A DNA stretch of 64,000 bases from Apis mellifera (GCF_003254395.2 NC_037644.1:2868501-2932500); one strand, 5' to 3'; shown: positions 1-13,700, numbered from the stretch's first letter. Notes: generated from the letters alone by a model not told the origin. A program made the numbers and translations.

Positions 1-1480
1 CGCAATATAATCACGATTTAACATTTTCCTGAATCGAACGATTCAATAACTGGTTGCAAACTATTCAAAATTTGGATATCGTAACATTGCTCTCGTTCGT
101 TTTGAACGAAAGTATCTTTCACCAAATAGCCAGCGAAAATTGTTTCCAACCGATATTTGTGCCCGATGAATTTTCGGCATTTCGAGTTTCAATTTTCGAA
201 TATAAATTCTCCCGTGATATTTTGTAATAAAAATTTTAAAAGGAATGAAAAAGAAAGAGAGATAAAAAAGAGTTAAATATAGTTACGTTCACGGATATTT
301 GCGGAAGCCCCTACGTTAGATACAATCGATAGCCGGTGGTCTGAACAGTTACAAAGGGCTTTGTGCCCGGCACGATGCACGAGCCAGCGATCACTACGGT
401 GCGCTGGTGCGCGTGCGCGAACCGTGTTGTGCGAGGCTGTACCTCGATCAAGGCCATTCGTCGTTTATTGCGATAGAATCCAACCAGTTTTCAATTTGCT
501 CCTTTTACCACGCCGCGCTCTCTGTTTAGTTATTATGCACATTTTCTTTACGCGACGTTTCCCCTCCGTGTTAAACAGAATAGCTAATTGCCTTCGTAAA
601 CGCGAGCCGTTAACTCGCGTTGAAACCGCGTTTAATTCGTATCGTCATCTGCCGCGTGCGCGGTTTCGTTAATCGGCGAGCCGAGGCCAAGCTACAGTTT
701 CGTCTAACTCTCTATTCCGCTTCCATTCGAATGCGATTCGAAAATTATCGCATCGCAATTTTCGTATCCTCGATCGGTATAATAATTACACGTTCTTACG
801 TATATTAGTAAGGGGAAAAATGACTCGATCGGTAATTCGTTCCCTACTTCTTCCGTCGTGCTAGGCAAGTATGCGCGAGGAACGTGCGAAAGGTTTATCG
901 ATTCTCGGTTGTCGGTAGTTACATATCCGATATCCTAAGGGCACGCGTGTGTGTATATATGCGTGCCTGATACATATATATATAGCTGAAACAACAAGGT
1001 CAACCGTGACACCATTGTAAAAAATGCCACTGTTGCACATTCCCCCGATAAGCCATCGTACGTGTTCGATGTATAAAAAGCGTCAATGAAGGCGGGGGGG
1101 GGGACGTATTTTTGGTTTCTTTCCTCGGTCTGCTTACGCGGAGAACACGTAACTCAATATCCTTGGTGTAATCCAATATTCCTGAGGATATTTACCCGTG
1201 CAAAATTCAATTACGTGTGTGTCGCCAACTTCACAGGTTATTAATTAACGTAGCCAGCTCGGATTAAGTACGTACATATTTCCGTCTCTCCCCGTATCCG
1301 ATACAAGTGTTTCTCCTCCGTGTTTGTACAGCCTGATGAGAGCACAGATGTTCGAAGCCCGTGTTCATCGAAATCGTAAAGGTTCTCGAGGTCATCTTGT
1401 GATTCATCGAAGAAACTCGGCTCGGTTGTGACTCGGCGAGATACCATAAAAACGAGCCGCTCTTCCAACATTTTTTTCCC
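1..1480. other. Upstream non-coding DNA, left edge
   Basis: No convincing gene. About 300-920 is somewhat GC-richer, with short chance frames in several registers, none with recognisable composition or splice structure. Small (TA)n/(GT)n stretches occur at about 950-985 and a G-run at about 1093-1102. It may belong to the 5' flank of Kdm3 or to intergenic DNA. Confidence 0.5.
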
Positions 1481-3180
1481 CCTATACACGGTGATCCAAA
1501 AGTTCAGAAAATTAAAATTCGCAACGATTAAATCGATTTTTTTTTAACGAAATATTCGAACACGCTTGTTTTTACATCCGTTAAAAATTAATTCTGTATA
1601 AAAAAAAAAAATTCCTCTATATACGGTAATCCAAAAGTTCAGAAAATTAAAATTCGCAACGATTAAATCGATTTTTTTTAAACAAAATATTCGAACACGC
1701 TTGTTTTTACATCCGTTAAAAATTTATATAAATTATCGATTTGTATTTTACGAGGCATAATTAAAAAAATAATTCCCCTATACACGGTGATCCAAAAGTT
1801 CAGAAAATTAAAATTCGCAACGATTAAATCGATTTTTTTTTAACGAAATATTTGAACACGCTTGTTTTTACATCCGTTAAAAATTAATTCTGTATAAAAA
1901 AAAAAAATTCCCCTATACACGGTAATCCAAAAATTCAGGAATTAAAATTCGAATTAAATCGATTTTTTTAAATAAAATATTCAAGACACTTGTTTTTACA
2001 TTCGTTAAAAATTTATATAAATTATCGATCTCTATTTTACGAGGCATAATTAAAAAAATAATTCTGTATAAAAAAAAAAATTCCTCTATACACGGTAATC
2101 CAAAAATTCAGGAATTAAAATTCGCAACGATTAAATCGATTTTTTTAAACGAAATATTCGAACACGCTTGTTTTTACATCCGTTAAAAATTAATTCTCTA
2201 TAAAAATAAAAATTCCCCTATACACGGTGATCCAAAAATTCAGGAATTAAAATTCGCAACGATTAAATCGATTTTTTTAAACGAAATATTCGAACATACT
2301 TATTTTTATATCCGTTAAAAATTAATTTTGTATAAAAAAAAAATTTCCCTATACACGGTAATCCAAAAATTCAGGAATTAAAATTCGAATTAAATCGATT
2401 TTTTTAAATAAAATATTCGAACACGCTTTTTTTTACATCCGTTAAAAATTTATATAAATTATCGATCTGTATTTTACGAGGCATAATTAAAAGAATAATT
2501 CTGTATAAAAAAAAAAAAATTCCCCTATACACGGTGATCCAAAAATTCAGAAAATTAAAATTCGCAACGATTAAATCGATTTTTTTAAACGAAATATTCG
2601 AATACACTTGTTTTTACATCCGTTAAAAATTAATTCTATATAAAAAAAAAAAAAAATTCCCTTATACACGGTAATCCAAAAATTTAGGAATTAAAATTCG
2701 CATTAAATCGATTTTTTTAAATAAAATATTCAAGACACTTGTTTTTACATCCATTAAAAATTTATATAAATTATCCATCTGTATTTTACGAGGCATAATT
2801 AAAAAAATAATTCTGTATAAAAAAAAAAATTTCCCTTATACACGGTGATCCAAAAGTTCAGAAAATTAAAATTCGCAACAATTAAATCGATTTTTTTAAA
2901 TAAAATATTCGAACACACTTGTTTTTACATCCGTTAAAAATTTAACGGATTATTATATATTATTAGATATTATTTATATTTTTATTAAAAATTTTGTATA
3001 AAAAAAAAAAAATTCCCCTATACACAGTAATCCAAAAATTTAGGAATTAAAATTCGATTAAATCGATTTTTTTAAACAAAATATTCGAACACGCTTATTT
3101 TTACATCCGTTAAAAATTTATATAAATTATCGATCTGTATTTTACGATACGCATAAAGAATAATTCTGTATAAAAAAAAA
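1481..3180. repeat. Tandem array of about 11 AT-rich units with alternating lengths
   Basis: The motif cctatacacggtgatccaaa recurs, with small changes, near 1481, 1617, 1778, 1913, 2085, 2218, 2349, 2525, 2662, 2836 and 3018. Spacings are about 135, 161, 135, 172, 133, 131, 176, 137, 174 and 182 bp, and the last unit runs to about 3180. Each unit holds a ttcgcaacgattaaatcgat core, a poly-T, an acacgcttgtttttacatcc block and a poly-A tail. The longer units carry an extra block with tatcgatctgtattttacg. No coding capacity is credible. The conserved border resembles a terminal repeat of a small DNA element, but that is inference. Confidence 0.93.
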
Positions 3181-4500
3181 AATTTTCGAGAAATTTCAGA
3201 AGAAGCGAAAAGAAGATGGGGAGAAATGTGTCCCCATAACCACTTGTGCAAATCTCTGTCCTTGAACACACACACACACGCACACGCACACACACACTGG
3301 CAACGTGTGCGTGCGACCGAGTGACGCGATAGAAAGATACCGGGGCTTGTGCGCATGCGCGTGCACATGCAAAATGCAACCAGCTGCCGGGAATGCGGGA
3401 GACAGGAGACACTCGAAACCTAGGCACTAATGTTCCTCTTCACTCGCGTTACATAAACCAGGCTGCGAGGCCTCCGAGCAGCTTCGGCTACTTGCCTCAA
3501 AGCCTGGCTATTCCCTTTGGTTTCCTGCCACCCATTATTTGCCGCTACCGAGGGGAGATCCTGTTTGTCCCTCCGATTAAATACGTTTCCTCGAACCAGG
3601 ACCACGTGTACATATATGTATGTCGTTAACTCGCGATTAATTCTCGAATTAATCATCGCGTGTAACGTGTTTCCACACTCGAGACTTCGTTAATTAATAC
3701 GTGGCTTCGATCGCGTGACCTTCGATGGAATAGCGCGGTTCGAAGTTGAGCAGGCGATTTACATGAAATTTTGCATGCTCGAACGGACGCTTAATTACTT
3801 ATCGGATTATTTACTCGCCGATCATCGAGAGAAACATGATGATGACGCGGCGTGGAACAGGATTTTGCTCGCTTCCCATTTCAAATTCATTCTATGATCC
3901 AATTTATTCATGCGTGATACACGGATGGAAGAAACGTGACGCGGCTCGGTTGCAGTAAACATAAGATCGGTGATCGTAAGATCGGTAAGGAAGATCGAGC
4001 AATTTTAGATACAACTTTCGCTCGATTCGCCTCGTACGTGCATTATTTCTTTCATTTCCTTGCATGCAATGACACATTCGTTTATTAATAAATAAAGTAG
4101 GTGTTATCTCTGAAAGTTTGTTTACGAGTAAATCGAACTAAGGAAGCATTAGTCATACAAATATATACAACAATTATGCCAATAATACGTCGATAGGTGT
4201 GCGTCAAATCTATCGAGCGTAGCATTTATTTTCCAAGATGACGCAAATTGCATCCAGGGGAACGTAACTAACAACACCGTGTACCGGTGCGTAATGATAA
4301 ATTGCCGGTGTATACACCGGTCTGTCTCTCGGATAAGAAAACACATTCTTTCGCAAGTGGAAGGCGTAAAAACTCGCGCCATTAAGAAACCGCTTGATAC
4401 CGGGTTACGGCCATTTTTTTTTTTTTTCCCCCTTTTATCCGCGGGATAGCGGGTAAGGATAGGCGCGAACTGGCTCGCAACGCCGCTGGAAGATAGATAG
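3181..4500. other. Upstream region with a (CA)n tract and a GC-rich block
   Basis: A (CA)n-like tract lies at about 3268-3296. About 3360-3640 is a distinctly GC-richer, non-repetitive block that stands out against its flanks and could be a regulatory element or an unseen 5' exon. The frames across it on both strands overlap one another and do not look like proteins. A short T-run lies at about 4416-4428. Nothing else identified. Confidence 0.35.
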
Positions 4501-5622
4501 ATACCGTTCGAAACGAGAATGTAAATAAGCTCGCTTTCCGATAAGGGGAACGCATCTTATCTTCGTACAAGTTGACCCAGCTCGTCGTTACGGTTGACCG
4601 GGGGTATTGGAAATATACGTGGACGGCGAATTTCGAAGTCGAGTCGTAATTAAAAACGACGGGAGGAGAAGAGGCATTGTTACATTTTGCTTTCCTTCGA
4701 TTCGATATGGAAGCGTTGGTTCGGGTTTAGATCGGGTCGCACGATTATACGCGCCTGTGTCTACATATCTTCCATAAACTCCCACGTTTCTCCGCTTCTC
4801 TTGATAAAATCGCGCCTCGGAGTCGAACGCGCGCGATACACACGCTCAGCCGATAGATCTTTAAAGCATCGTCCGTGGAAAATAATTTCGCTTTACGTAA
4901 CCCGCGCATACCATCGAGCAGCGACGTGGGAGGAAGGCGGAAACGCGACGCGTAAATGTAAACGAGATGCGTTCATGCATGCGTTCATGGTTGCGTGAGT
5001 AGTAGACAGAGGGAACGTAGCAGCAGCAGCTTGTCTCGGCCGAGTTGGTTTTTCTCTCGATGCGTGTAGAGCAAGGACACCGTGAAAAAAATGTACAATG
5101 GAACGTGTACCGGTACACGTAGCCGCGCGCAGAATCGAGCGAGACGAAGTTTAGAGGAAAAAAAAGAGAGAGAGAGAGAATATAATTTCCCGTGTTGAGT
5201 CCGTTTCCGAGGATGTCCGCACTTGTGTAAGATATTACGCGATTGCGTCGCACGAAGTTTGGAGAAGTTTGTACGATAAAGCAGGGCAGGTTCTTGAAAA
5301 AGAGGTAAAAAGCGCGTAAAAGAACGGTAGGAGTTCGGCGTTGCGAGACCGAACGTCATTTCGCTCGACCGCAAAACAGTGGTAGGCACGGCAGTACTGC
5401 AACACGCGCGAGCACGTGTGCGTGAATGCACGCGGAATATTTTTTGCGCCAGCCAGCAACGCTGAGTGTAGTCGTCGTGCCTTGAGTTGGCCGTGCTCGG
5501 TCGGTCGCCTTCGGTCACACACGTAGAAAGAGAAATACAGCTCGAGCACGGGAAGAATAGAAGGAGAGAGAGGATAGCATAGAGTTGAAAAGATGGCGCG
5601 GGTCGGGCGGGAGGAAGGGAGA

Positions 5623-5665
<43 letters not shown>

Positions 5666-7348
5666 GGAGCTGGGATTGAAAGGAGGAGAAACGATAGAAG
5701 TTAGGTGGAACCGTGGGTGTCTCTGGGAAGGGAGAGCCAGAGCGACGTGGCGGCGGTAGACGACGGCACAGGTTTGGTGGGGATACGTTGGAGAAGTGTG
5801 CTGGCTGTGGGGCGTGGTGGGGGGTGAGCTTTCCTCACTGCCGCAGTAGAGTAGCGGCCTTCGACGCGATCTGATCTTGGTCCGCGTCGTGTTCTCCTGC
5901 GTGTGTCAATTTTTGAGTGTGTGTGTGTGTTTGTGTGTGAGAACGTGATACGCAGGCCATTTTCTGTCCCTCGAATCATCACTCTTACACCTTTCTCTTC
6001 CACACTTTTGCCACGTTTATCGTGCGCTTCTCGAGCGTTCAACCGTTTATACGCGAGTGTGGATACATAACCCGATACAGTGACCAGTGCAAGCCTCCAT
6101 TTCTTCGTTTCTCGGGCTTCCCCTGCCAAGGATTAATCGGGCAATTCGTTCTCTTGCGGAACGATACTCGACGAAGATCAGATAATATATAGAGTGTGAA
6201 GTGCCGCAATTAACGACGACGTGTATCTGCAAGTTCGAAGAGAGCGGTTTCTTTTTATTATTATTATAGCGCTAAGAAACCGGCGCCACCCGTTCTTTGG
6301 TGCAGTGTGGAAAAGGAAATCGTGGCGGTTATTGGACGAGCGGGCGTCCTCCGCAACATCGCGCCATTGTTCGCAAGGGTCACGAGAGCAGTGGTGTATC
6401 GTGCTTCGTTCGCAAGAAAGTGTAGCTCGATTTCGATCGCGGCTAGCGATCTCGCCAACGCGTTCCCGTTGTCGCGTTCGGTTCTTTTCGCAACAAAGGC
6501 TCGCTCGCTCGCTCTCTCTTTCTCTCGCCACCAGCGGAAGGATCATCAACCGATACCCGTGGCAAATATATATCGGGGCGAAGATACGAGTGCGGTAGCA
6601 AAAAGCAAAGTGCATCGACTGGTGGCTGGGAAAGTAAGAAAAGAGAAAAGAAAAGAGAAACGTATCGCGCGACCATTGTTCGTCGGTCGATCAACGTCTG
6701 TTACTACGCTTCGTGGTTATTCGGCAAGCTTCGTAACCGATCGTATCCCATGGCTTCGTACGGTTCTTCTCTCTCGCGCGACGACGAGTGATCTCGTCGC
6801 ACGCAGTGCGCGCCAGGGTGCTGCCGGTGTATTCGAGTTGATGGTGGTGTTTCCTTGTTATATATACGGTGATCGTCGATATCGTATCGCGAAATTAGGA
6901 TACGCGAACGAACGATCTTGAACGATCCGAATATCAGTGTGAATTTCGTTCTCTCGAAGGAGAATAATCTTTCGTTTTTCCTATATATATAATAGTGCGT
7001 GCGCGTGTGTTGGAAAGAAGAAAACCGATTGGTAGGGCCGCGTTCAAAAGTGGCGAAGCGCGGGTGATCGCGTAACGAGAACCGCAGCGGCCAACGAGAC
7101 GCTGTGGTCATCGTCGCGAGGGAAACGGAAGACGATCGTGCGAAAGGGAGGAAGATAAAGAAGAATCAGTGTTGTCGATCGAACCGATTCAAGGATAAGA
7201 AAAGCTGGTCGTTCTCTCGACCTCGAGACGGTCTCTGCGGGCCGTCCCGAGAAATGAGCCGCGCCGCAACGCAGAGTGCGGTTCGTACGATGAAGAGTGG
7301 CAACGTCCAGATCGACGTAGAGAACGTAGCGAGCACGAAGGTAGAAGC
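4500..7348 (+). promoter_or_regulatory. CpG-rich, GA-rich putative Kdm3 upstream promoter and 5' UTR
   Basis: This 2.8 kb is much richer in CpG and purine runs than the surrounding DNA and leads directly into coding exon 1. It contains a perfect (GA)n tract at 5628-5661 and several shorter GA tracts, typical GAGA-factor targets in insects. Initiator-like TCAGT motifs occur at 6934-6938 and 7166-7170. I could not fix a start site: no TATA box sits at the right distance from either. Overlapping open frames on both strands are by-products of high GC. Part of the segment is probably transcribed as a long 5' UTR. Confidence 0.5.
5628..5661. repeat. (GA)n microsatellite, about 17 units
   Basis: An uninterrupted GA dinucleotide run inside the presumed promoter/5' UTR. 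It is likely polymorphic and may bind GAGA-type factors. Confidence 0.95.
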
Positions 7349-7605
7349 ATGCCACCGGTGCTAGGAGGCGCGGCAATGGCGGTCCTTCCGGTAAGCCCGC
7401 AGACGGCCACGCAGGGTAACCCGCACCACCATCACAATCATCACGTACATCAGGGACAAACGCAAGTTTTACTCGCGGCCGCTGGCGCGACGACGCAGGC
7501 ACAGCCGCAGCTGCTCTATCAACCGTATAATTTGATGCCGGCGGGCAACTCTCCCTCCCCCCAGACGGCCTTTCAACACCATCCGCACCAGCAACAGCAT
7601 CAACC

Positions 7606-7637
<32 letters not shown>

Positions 7638-7740
7638 ATCAGCTCCATCATCACCACCACCACCATCACCATCAACCTCCCAGCCAGCAAAGCAACTTTC
7701 TGCCGGCAGATATTGCTAACGTCGCCACAACGCTCGCACT
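7349..7740 (+). CDS. Kdm3: Kdm3 coding exon 1: poly-Gln/poly-His N-terminus
   Basis: Encodes residues 1-130 plus two bases of codon 131. The frame is open from the stop at 7196-7198, and 7349 is its first ATG, with A at -3. A second ATG at 7376 (G at -3, G at +4) is a plausible alternative start 9 codons on. The protein begins MPPVLGGAAMAVLPVSPQ. It has scattered His pairs, then a Gln run from CAG/CAA codons (about 7602-7640) and nine consecutive His (about 7646-7672), and ends near LPADIANVATTLAL. There is no catalytic motif. The exon ends at a strong donor, CT|gtaagt, leaving CT, which the next exon completes to CTG (Leu) with its first base. Assignment to Kdm3 is inferred from that phase match and the shared low-complexity style. 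A missed micro-exon before 33653 cannot be excluded. Confidence 0.75.
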
Positions 7741-10700
7741 GTAAGTGACGGCCTCGCGTCATTTTCCAAGGGAAAGGGAAAGGCAAAAAATCGTCTCGAA
7801 AGGATATAATACATTGCTTCGTGTGTACGAAATCACGATAATGCGACAAACCGATACAATGTCGTCGCGTGCACGGGGCGATACAGGTGCGATCGACGTT
7901 CGGGTTCACTGGCTCTTCTCTTCGGTAGACCATGGAAATTCGATGAACCTGTTGGGAACGACCCCCCCCCCCTCCCTCCCTCGCTCCTCCCCTCTCTAAC
8001 ACGATTTTCAGCCTCTTTCAAACGCGCAACCAACCAACTGATGGGAAACTTTGTATTCGAAGAAAGTTTTCGAGCGTAAATTACGGCTCGCTTTTATTTT
8101 ACCTACAAGTTTTTTTCTTTTTTTCACAAAGATCCAACGTGTCGTACGATGAATATAAATGTTCCTCCGTGTATGGAAATACCGTTACCGTGTTTGAAAT
8201 CTACTACCACGGATAAGTTTTAGACCGTTCTGCGTATCGAAATTCTTCGCCGCGATCGATTTCTCGTGGATCTCTCGCGCATCAGGTGAATAAGGCTCCT
8301 TACGTTGGAGATATCGATGAAAGAGGAGATGATGAGACGTGCTCGAAGCTAGTAGTTCGTGGAATCGGTTTTAATCGAGAGAGAGAGAGAGAGAGTCGGT
8401 CACGTTTCTTGGAACCGGGATTCACGTTTACGGCCATTCCGAGGTAAAATTAGACTCGGATATCGGAACACGAAAGAGTCACGCGAGACCTTTCGAGCGA
8501 GGCGAGGGCATACATTCGATAAAGTTTTGGCGGAAACGGTGCTCCTTGCTTTTCGAGGAGCCTCGCGTCGACATCATTTTCCGTAAATATTGCAACATCG
8601 ACGCGGTTTATTTAAATCCGTCAAAATTTTTTTTTTTTTTTAGTTTCTCTACATCGTGGACGTATATATTTATCTGTACAGATGTAGCTTGAATAACGCG
8701 AAGGTTGTTGTGTAATTGATTGATTCCTTGAAAACAATCTCTTATCGATTGAAAAACCTTATTTCGTATACACAATTATTATTACTCGTACAACAATAGG
8801 CTAAACGAAAGGAAGAAAAGTCGTAAATGGATTGCGGATGTTTATCCATTTATAGAAAATTTTTAACACGCAAATAATAACGTAACGTAAATCATTTTTC
8901 ATAATATCTAATTAACGATGCAAATCTTTTCTGCGTACGTTAAAAAAAAAAAGAAGAATTAATTTGCATAAACACTTGTTAAGACCGATCTTACTTAATG
9001 AACAACGGAGAGAGAGAAAGGCGTGTACATATGTGTAATAATTTGCATAATTTATCCGTAACGCGATAATTTTATTAAGAAGAGAAAAAAAGAATCGAAT
9101 CTAGTTTTTATTATCCGGCCAGCTGTTTCGATCCTACCGTATTCCACGTAACGGTACATATATCGATACCCGATGGGAAATACGCGCTCGTCGAATCTCT
9201 CCTCGATTCTCCCCGTAAATCTTGCGGAGACAAACGATCCGCCGGCATATCCACACCGTCGTCGAAACACTAGACGTTCGCAAACTGGTTTCGAACTCGC
9301 AATGTCGACGCCGTTGCGTAACGTCCGGCGCAAACGTAAGCCTAATTTGCAATCCATGCTATTCGACGCGCGTCATTGCGCGTAATTAATTGGAATTCGT
9401 TCCATCGCATCGGCCCGACGTGCGAACGATCTCACTCGAGATACGCGTACTCGCGCATGCGCACACGTACGGATTCGATACAGAATTCGCCTTTGTTTTA
9501 TCTTCGCCTCGTAATAATCTGGTCATCGTTTCACCAATTGTACGAAGCTACGGAATTAATCATTGTGTGGAATTCGTTCAAGAAATTAATTATATCATTA
9601 CAAATTTAAGATATATTTTAGAGATATTTTGAACTTGGAGAGAGAGAGTTTTTCCAGAATTAACCGAGCGTGGCGCATTAATAGAAACTGGTTGCGGGAT
9701 TTCCAATGGCGTGTAGCCGTAATCCTCGTGGAATAGAATCACGATGGTAATCGATCGGAACACGAGCCTTCTCCCTCCTCCGATCCAGGGCACAACCCTG
9801 AACCGGAACACGGAGAAAATGTTTGATGGTCGAGTAGTCGGGTGAAACCGGGACTGGTTCAGCCGGACACGCTTAATTAGCCAGCCGCCTTTCGTTTTCG
9901 AACCATCGAGTTATTACGTTGACGTGGCAAAGCCTTTTTTTTTTTTTTTTTCACGTAGATGAATATATATCGAATTTTCCAAGCTCTTCGCGCATAATCC
10001 AGGCAGAAATTAAATAGCTTTGAGAGCTTTCCGTTTACCGTGCAACGTAATTCCACGTCCAACGACGGTTAATTGAAACGCAGTTCCTGAATCCAGATTA
10101 TATATATATATATATATATATCCGATATAAATCGTTTCCTGGGAAAAATTTACCCGAAAAATATTCTAATCTCTTTTAACAAGATTAAACTAGAAAATAT
10201 ATATATAAACATTTTTTTTATTATTAATCTTCCCTGTTCAAAACTTTCTATTCTCTCTCTCTCTCGTTTCAACGAGGAAACAAAATTCGCCGTAGGAAGC
10301 CGTCCGAGGCGAAAGGTGTCCGTTTCAAAGAGACATTGTCGCGGCGAGAGAGAGTAGAATTTTGTTTTTCGCCCTTCTTCCCGAAAAGAAGGAATTCCGG
10401 TTTTTCCATGTCCGCAATTTTTCATCCACGAGGAGGAAAAGAAAGAGAAAGAGAGAGAGGGCCGTCGTGTTTCTCCTCGGGCGCGCGAGAGAGAGAAGGA
10501 CGGAGCGAGAGAGATAGCGGAGGAACAGAGTGGCATAAACCGAGCTCTATAATGGGCTCTGGGAAAACGTAACAATGCGGTTAATCGGGCGCCTGGCTCC
10601 TTCCTTCGTAAGGAAACATCAGGACGAGGAGAAAGAAGGAGAGAGAGAGAGAGAGAGGGTGGGGGAAAAATTTCGAGACGCCAGGCATTGCTCCCTTTGT

Positions 10701-13700
10701 TAGGCTATAGAGGCTGCTGGCCTGGGCCCCAGGTAGAGAGAAATCACGAAAGTCTGCCGCATTCTATGGAAATACACAAAGGCACGACTGGTCCTTTTGT
10801 TATCCCGAGGGTTTCTACCTGCCCTTCTCGACCGTGGCTCGCGAACAATGTAACGCTGCACGGGCGAAGGAGCCGGGCGAAGGGAGGGGGAAAAAATCAG
10901 ACGAGAGATAAAGAGAGAGACGACGGATGAGGAGAAGGATAGCGCGAGGCGTTGTTGCGGTGCGTGTGTAGCAGTGTAGCGCAGGCTCTATCTCTTTCTA
11001 GCTCGCTCGCTCGATCGCTCGCTCGCTCTCTCTCGAGGTCATTCGAGGTCGAACGAACGCACGAGAGATCGAAGGGATAACAATTGGATCGGTGGATGGA
11101 CGGCGTACGAAGCGAATCTCCCTTGGCGGAGAATTGTGCGTGTCAATGTGTTGTCAAGGCGTGAAAAGAAGTTGAGAAATCAACGGTTGCGTAACGTTAA
11201 TTGCACTTTCTGCAAATCATTCATACCGCCGGTTGAATTCCCGGCCGGAGAGGAAGGTGAATCGTGTTGTTGCAGCTTTCTAACTTTAACAAGCGTAGTA
11301 AGCTTCTGGTCTCTTGACCTTCGATGAATGAATCGAACTCGTTTCTGCCTTTCTAAATTTTATTTTTTCCTCCTCTTCTGCGATTCTCTCTCTTCAGAAA
11401 GAAACTTGGCAACAACTCTGTTCGTATTTTTCTCTTCTCGTTTTATCGTTCGTCGAATTTTGTTACATCGTTTTTAGAAGATAAATTTTTTGAAATTCAT
11501 CGAATTCGTTTGACAAAATTAATACGAAGCGGAAGCAAGAATCGGTTCGATGTCTCGTAAACGACTTGTTTAGTTATATATCCGGCGGATCGTTGCGGTG
11601 GTCGATTTTCTTTCTCGATTTTCTCTCCGCTCCCCTTTCCTTCCCTTTCCTTTCCCTCGGCGGCGGCGGCCACATCCAGCGTAGCGTTGAATCACAACCG
11701 CAAATATCCTTCTCTGGTAACTGGCTTCGCCTGGGTCGTCGTGTTCGTCGAAGAGAATCGTCGCGTCGTCGTCGTTCGTCGTCGTTGCGCGGCAACCAAA
11801 AGAGAGCGAGAGAGTAGATGGCACTCGTAGCGCCGCTAGATTCTACCAGTTCGACGAGTCTATATATATATATATATATTTTACAATTGCGCTGCATCGT
11901 TCTCGCAAGTCCGCAGAGGCCACGATCTAGGTCAATAGGGAGGAGAGGAGTTTTATCGTTGTCTTACGTGGCTTTGTGAATCTAATTCTGTTATTCTACG
12001 TTAAAAGAAATATTGAGAAATATATTCGATAAAAGAATATTTTATTCGGGGAAAATTGTCAATTTTTAAAAAGAATTCTTAGCCAGATATTTTTAAGGAT
12101 ATAATTAAGTAAGAATAGGATTTTCTCGTTTTAGTAGAATTCAAATCCATTTCTACCGATTTTTAAGGACATTATATTTATCCAATTAATCAAATCAATA
12201 GCGTGACAGTTGGTTATTAAGGATTACAAATTGAATTTAACTAAGCAGCGATTTCACTTTTTGTTTGTGAAATTTGTCTACAATTTTTGAATATACAATT
12301 CAACGAAGATCGATACGTATATTTTTAAGAAAAAAATAATTATCAATTTTCAAAAATATCTTCCTTTTTGAAGGAACTTTTGCCTTCGTTCGATCTTACA
12401 TCCAATCGAATTACGTTTATGGGACGGCCAATAAATGGATAATCGACACGTTTGAATCGTACACATCGCTCTATCGATACACGGCGTTAATTAACACGAT
12501 TCCAAGCGAGAGTGATTCAGAAGCTTGGGGAAAAAGAGAGAAAAAAAAAATCCCATTTCGTAACTCGAAACGTTGCAGAATCTCGGTAAATCCGAGCTGT
12601 TGTTAATCTCTAGCTTCCGTATCTCGTTTCGTGTATCGTCAATCATCTTATCGAAGGTCGTGCCTTTTTTTCTTTTTTTCTTTTTATGTAACGCTGTTCC
12701 AAATGTTTTGAGCAATCATCGATATCGAGAGATATTTTTAGCAAAAATCGAATCGATTCGAAGAGAGACGTCAAGTTCGATTTTTTTTCCTTCTTTTTTT
12801 CTTTTCCTTTTTTTTTTTGGTCAAGTGAAAGAAAACGATGACACACAGTCAACAAGTTTGTTTCTCTCGAATCACATAATATTTTTAAATACATGAATCG
12901 ACGCAGTTAGTCGAGTTAGTTGTTCCGTAAACAGCAAAAAATTATTCGCTGAATAATATTATGATTGAAATACTGGTTGTTAGTGTAGAAAACAATTTCT
13001 GACTTTGTGAAATTTAGGAAAACAAATTTGGGTAAAAGAGTCGTTGTTTTGCGTCTTCCTTGTCCTTCGTACGATAAAAAAAAAAGAAAAAACCTACCTT
13101 TTTCTTTAATTTGAAAAATTAAAAAATTAAACTACCACTTCTTATTAACGGTTTCTTAAAACCAGCGTTTCCAAAAAATTGTCCAAAACAATTTTTTTAC
13201 AACGAATTATAACGTATGTATATATATATACACTGTCTTTCAAACAAATCCTCGAAAATATCGATAAATGATTTTTCCAGATACTCGGGTCACATTGTAC
13301 ACAGTGTTTTATCTCGAGCAATTCGCGCTATTTTTCTCCCTTATCACAGCCGGCCATCCTTCTGGAACGAAAAAAAAAATCACTATTGTAAACGCCCCTT
13401 ATCTTATCGATGCAGGTTGTAACATTGCTTTATCGATGTTGGAAATGGATTAACCAAATATCCCTCTTTTTTCTTTTTCTTCAAATTTACCTTCAATCTC
13501 TCTTCGATCAAAATATCTATTTCTTCTTCTTCCTTTTTTTTTTTTTAAGGACGAAATTATAGAAAGTTTGAGAAGAATATAAGTATATAATAGGTTAAGA
13601 ATATTCTCAAGTATTGTTTACTTTTTAATCGAGATATATATATAAGTTCGCTTCTTATATATCTCTTAGTCGAAGCGTGTTTGTCATCTTGGAATTACGT

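Noticed and set aside
7469..8002. 177-codon minus-strand frame with leucine and valine/methionine runs
   Set aside because: The runs are the antisense of the Gln and His codon repeats of exon 1.
13342..13351. tatcacagcc, identical to the first ten bases of miR-2/miR-13 family microRNAs
   Set aside because: The sequence diverges after base ten and no complementary arm able to form a precursor hairpin is visible upstream or downstream.
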